Origin: Nitrospira sp.
Lineage (GTDB): Bacteria; Nitrospirota; Nitrospiria; Nitrospirales; Nitrospiraceae
NCBI GenBank assembly: GCA_015904045.1
Contig: JABMDG010000018.1
Coordinates: 10,624-17,576 of the forward strand
Length of the DNA: 6,953 nt
Reading direction: 5' to 3'
A program made the position numbers and the translations under genes. Numbering within the stretch: position 1 is the first letter of the stretch; the number at the start of each line of letters is the position of its first letter. Positions 5,461-6,953 of the stretch are shown here, one piece after another. The notes under the pieces are model-generated. The model had not been told where the DNA came from and searched no databases. It saw only the letters and a program-made list of their open reading frames with translations.

Positions 5461-6801
5461 GTGTTCAAGAAAGTTCTGGTCGCCAACCGCGGAGAGATTG
5501 CCCTACGGGTCATCCGAGCTTGTAAGGAGCTCGGGATCAGGACCGTTGCCATCCATTCGGAGGCTGATGCCGCGAGTCTGCACGTGCGCGCCGCCGATGA
5601 GAAGGTGTGTGTGGGGCCACCGGACGCAGCGTTGAGCTACCGCAATATTCCGAATGTCTTGAGCGCGGCGGAGGTTACCGGCGTGGATGCCATCCATCCC
5701 GGCTATGGGTTCTTGTCCGAGAACGCCCACTTTGCTGAAGTCTGCGAATCGATCGGTGTCAAATTCATCGGCCCCACCTCTGAAAACATTGCCATGATGG
5801 GGGACAAAGCGAAGGCCCGTGAGGTCGTTTCCAGGCGGGGGTTGCCTGTGACTCCCGGCAGTCTCGGTGAGTTGCGGAGCGAAGAGGATGCGATGCAAGC
5901 CGCTCAGAAAATCGGCTTTCCCGTCATTATCAAAGCGACGGCCGGAGGCGGAGGTCGCGGCATGCGCGTCGTGAACAAGGCTGAAGATCTGGGCCGGGCG
6001 TTTCAGGCTGCCCAGGCCGAAGCGAAGTCGACCTTCGGCAATGAAAACGTCTATCTCGAACGGTATTTTCTGGAGCCGCGCCATATTGAAGTTCAGGTCA
6101 TGGCTGACCACCGCGGCCATGTCATTCATCTGGGTGAACGCGACTGCTCGATTCAACGGCGGCATCAAAAGCTGGTCGAAGAAACTCCCTCTCCAGCCAT
6201 CGATGAGAAGCTTCGCCGGGAGATTGGACGAGTCGCCGTAGAAGCCGTCAAAGCTGTGCATTATCGAAATGTCGGCACCGTGGAGTTTCTCCTTGATAAA
6301 GAGCGGAACTTCTTTTTTATGGAGGTGAACACCCGGATCCAGGTTGAGCACCCCATCACCGAAATGGTAACCGGCATCGATTTGATCAAGGAACAAATTC
6401 GTCTGGCAGCCGGTCATCCACTTTCGATCAGACAGCAGGACGTCGTGCTCAACGGGCATAGCATGGAATGCCGGATCAACGCGGAGGATCCTGAAAAGTT
6501 TACTCCGTCGCCCGGGCAGATTACCAAATACAGCGCGCCCGGAGGGTTTGGTGTTCGAGTCGATTCTGCTATGGAGTCCGGCGCGACGGTCGTGCCGCAT
6601 TATGACTCAATGATCGCAAAGTTGATCACGCACGGGAGAGACCGCCAAGAAGCCATGGCTCGGATGAGGCGCGCGCTCGATGAGTTCGTGATCGAAGGGA
6701 TCAAGACCACTATTCCTCTCCATCGCAGGATCTTTAACGATCCTGAGTTCCAAAAGGGCCACATTTCCACTGCCTTCCTGGAGCAGCTACTCGCCAGATA
6801 G
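5461..6801 (+). CDS. accC: Acetyl-CoA carboxylase biotin carboxylase subunit
   Basis: ATP-dependent carboxylation of the biotin on AccB using bicarbonate. 446 residues, the normal length, with near one-to-one numbering against E. coli AccC. The N-terminal domain starts [20 protein letters not shown] and includes [11 protein letters not shown] (78-88). The ATP-grasp domain has Lys116, Lys158 and the glycine-rich loop AGGGGRGM (161-168), EPRHIEVQV with His208, Glu275, and the catalytic segment [15 protein letters not shown] (287-301) with Glu288, Asn290, Arg292, Gln294 and Glu296. The C-terminal domain has ECRINAEDP with Arg338 and ends at [11 protein letters not shown] start at 5461 with GGAG at 5450-5453, seven bases upstream. 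It lies 31 bases after accB. The carboxyltransferase genes accA and accD are not in this window. Complete and apparently functional. Confidence 0.98.
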   Translation: MFKKVLVANRGEIALRVIRACKELGIRTVAIHSEADAASLHVRAADEKVCVGPPDAALSYRNIPNVLSAAEVTGVDAIHPGYGFLSENAHFAEVCESIGVKFIGPTSENIAMMGDKAKAREVVSRRGLPVTPGSLGELRSEEDAMQAAQKIGFPVIIKATAGGGGRGMRVVNKAEDLGRAFQAAQAEAKSTFGNENVYLERYFLEPRHIEVQVMADHRGHVIHLGERDCSIQRRHQKLVEETPSPAIDEKLRREIGRVAVEAVKAVHYRNVGTVEFLLDKERNFFFMEVNTRIQVEHPITEMVTGIDLIKEQIRLAAGHPLSIRQQDVVLNGHSMECRINAEDPEKFTPSPGQITKYSAPGGFGVRVDSAMESGATVVPHYDSMIAKLITHGRDRQEAMARMRRALDEFVIEGIKTTIPLHRRIFNDPEFQKGHISTAFLEQLLAR

Positions 6802-6889
6802 TTCCGGAGGCGCAAGCCGTGTGTGCGGATGGCGTCATCCTGAAAAGATGGTCTGTGCTGTTTCTGCTTCCTTCTGGATTGAGGCGGGG

Positions 6890-6903
6890 CGGCAGTCCTG
6901 CCG
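6890..6903 (+). other. Short hairpin downstream of accC
   Basis: CGGCAG at 6890-6895 and CTGCCG at 6898-6903 are reverse complements separated by two bases, giving about a five-pair stem with a four-base loop. It lies about 90 bases after the accC stop. No T-run follows, so it is a poor match to an intrinsic terminator. The rest of 6802-6953 contains only short open frames (for example from GTG 6819) that I do not recognise. TTGATA at 6933-6938 could be a -35 element for a promoter beyond the window. Confidence 0.3.
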
Positions 6904-6953
6904 GCAACAGGGTGATTCACACCGCACATTCTTGATAAAGTAGCGTCAGCTCC

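Noticed and set aside
5503..6600. 365-residue open frame on the minus strand
   Set aside because: It lies fully antisense to accC, which has every expected catalytic residue. The product resembles no family I know and reads as a codon-bias shadow.
6819..6953. Short open frames starting at GTG 6819 or 6821 after accC
   Set aside because: They are 35-45 codons, lack recognisable motifs, and neither has a convincing start; not enough to call a gene.
1..6953. Possible novel defence, mobile or biosynthetic system
   Set aside because: Every confident gene belongs to a well-known housekeeping family in familiar operon order; no transposase, integrase, toxin-antitoxin pair, reverse transcriptase, repeat array or structured RNA was seen.

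Overview
The window is about 7 kb of moderately GC-rich, tightly packed bacterial housekeeping DNA. All supported genes lie on the plus strand. Gene order and protein flavour look most like Nitrospirota (Nitrospira-type), but this is a judgement from memory of gene order and sequence style; a 16S or marker-gene placement would be needed to confirm it. I see no RNA genes, CRISPR arrays, insertion sequences or phage genes.

Region 1 (1-3518) reads as one transcription unit: the 3' part of nth (endonuclease III), then yicC (endoribonuclease family), gmk (guanylate kinase), rpoZ (RNA polymerase omega) and coaBC (coenzyme A biosynthesis). nth/yicC and yicC/gmk are each joined by a 4-base ATGA overlap. 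rpoZ and coaBC follow after gaps of 25 and 15 bases, each with a good ribosome binding site. The yicC-gmk-rpoZ-coaBC order is an old and widespread bacterial cluster.

Region 2 (about 3390-3648) is the anomaly. The coaBC reading frame stops resembling CoaB around base 3395-3420, roughly 95 residues before the expected end, and runs into an unrelated tail. A different frame opens there and ends at 3648 with what looks like the C-terminal tail of another protein. The simplest reading is a deletion, real or an assembly artefact, that removed the end of coaBC and the start of the next gene.

Region 3 (3649-6801) is a second operon, aroQ-efp-accB-accC. It is preceded by a clear sigma-70-type promoter (TTGACC, 17-base spacer, TAGAAT). 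It encodes type II 3-dehydroquinase (shikimate pathway), elongation factor P, and the biotin carrier and biotin carboxylase subunits of acetyl-CoA carboxylase (fatty acid synthesis). efp and accB overlap by GTGA. The last 152 bases (6802-6953) hold no confident gene, only a small hairpin and a possible -35 element for something beyond the window.

No novel multi-gene system is visible. The points worth a second look are the broken coaBC and its active-site substitutions, the orphan tail ORF beside it, and the unusual N-terminal extensions of Gmk and AccB.
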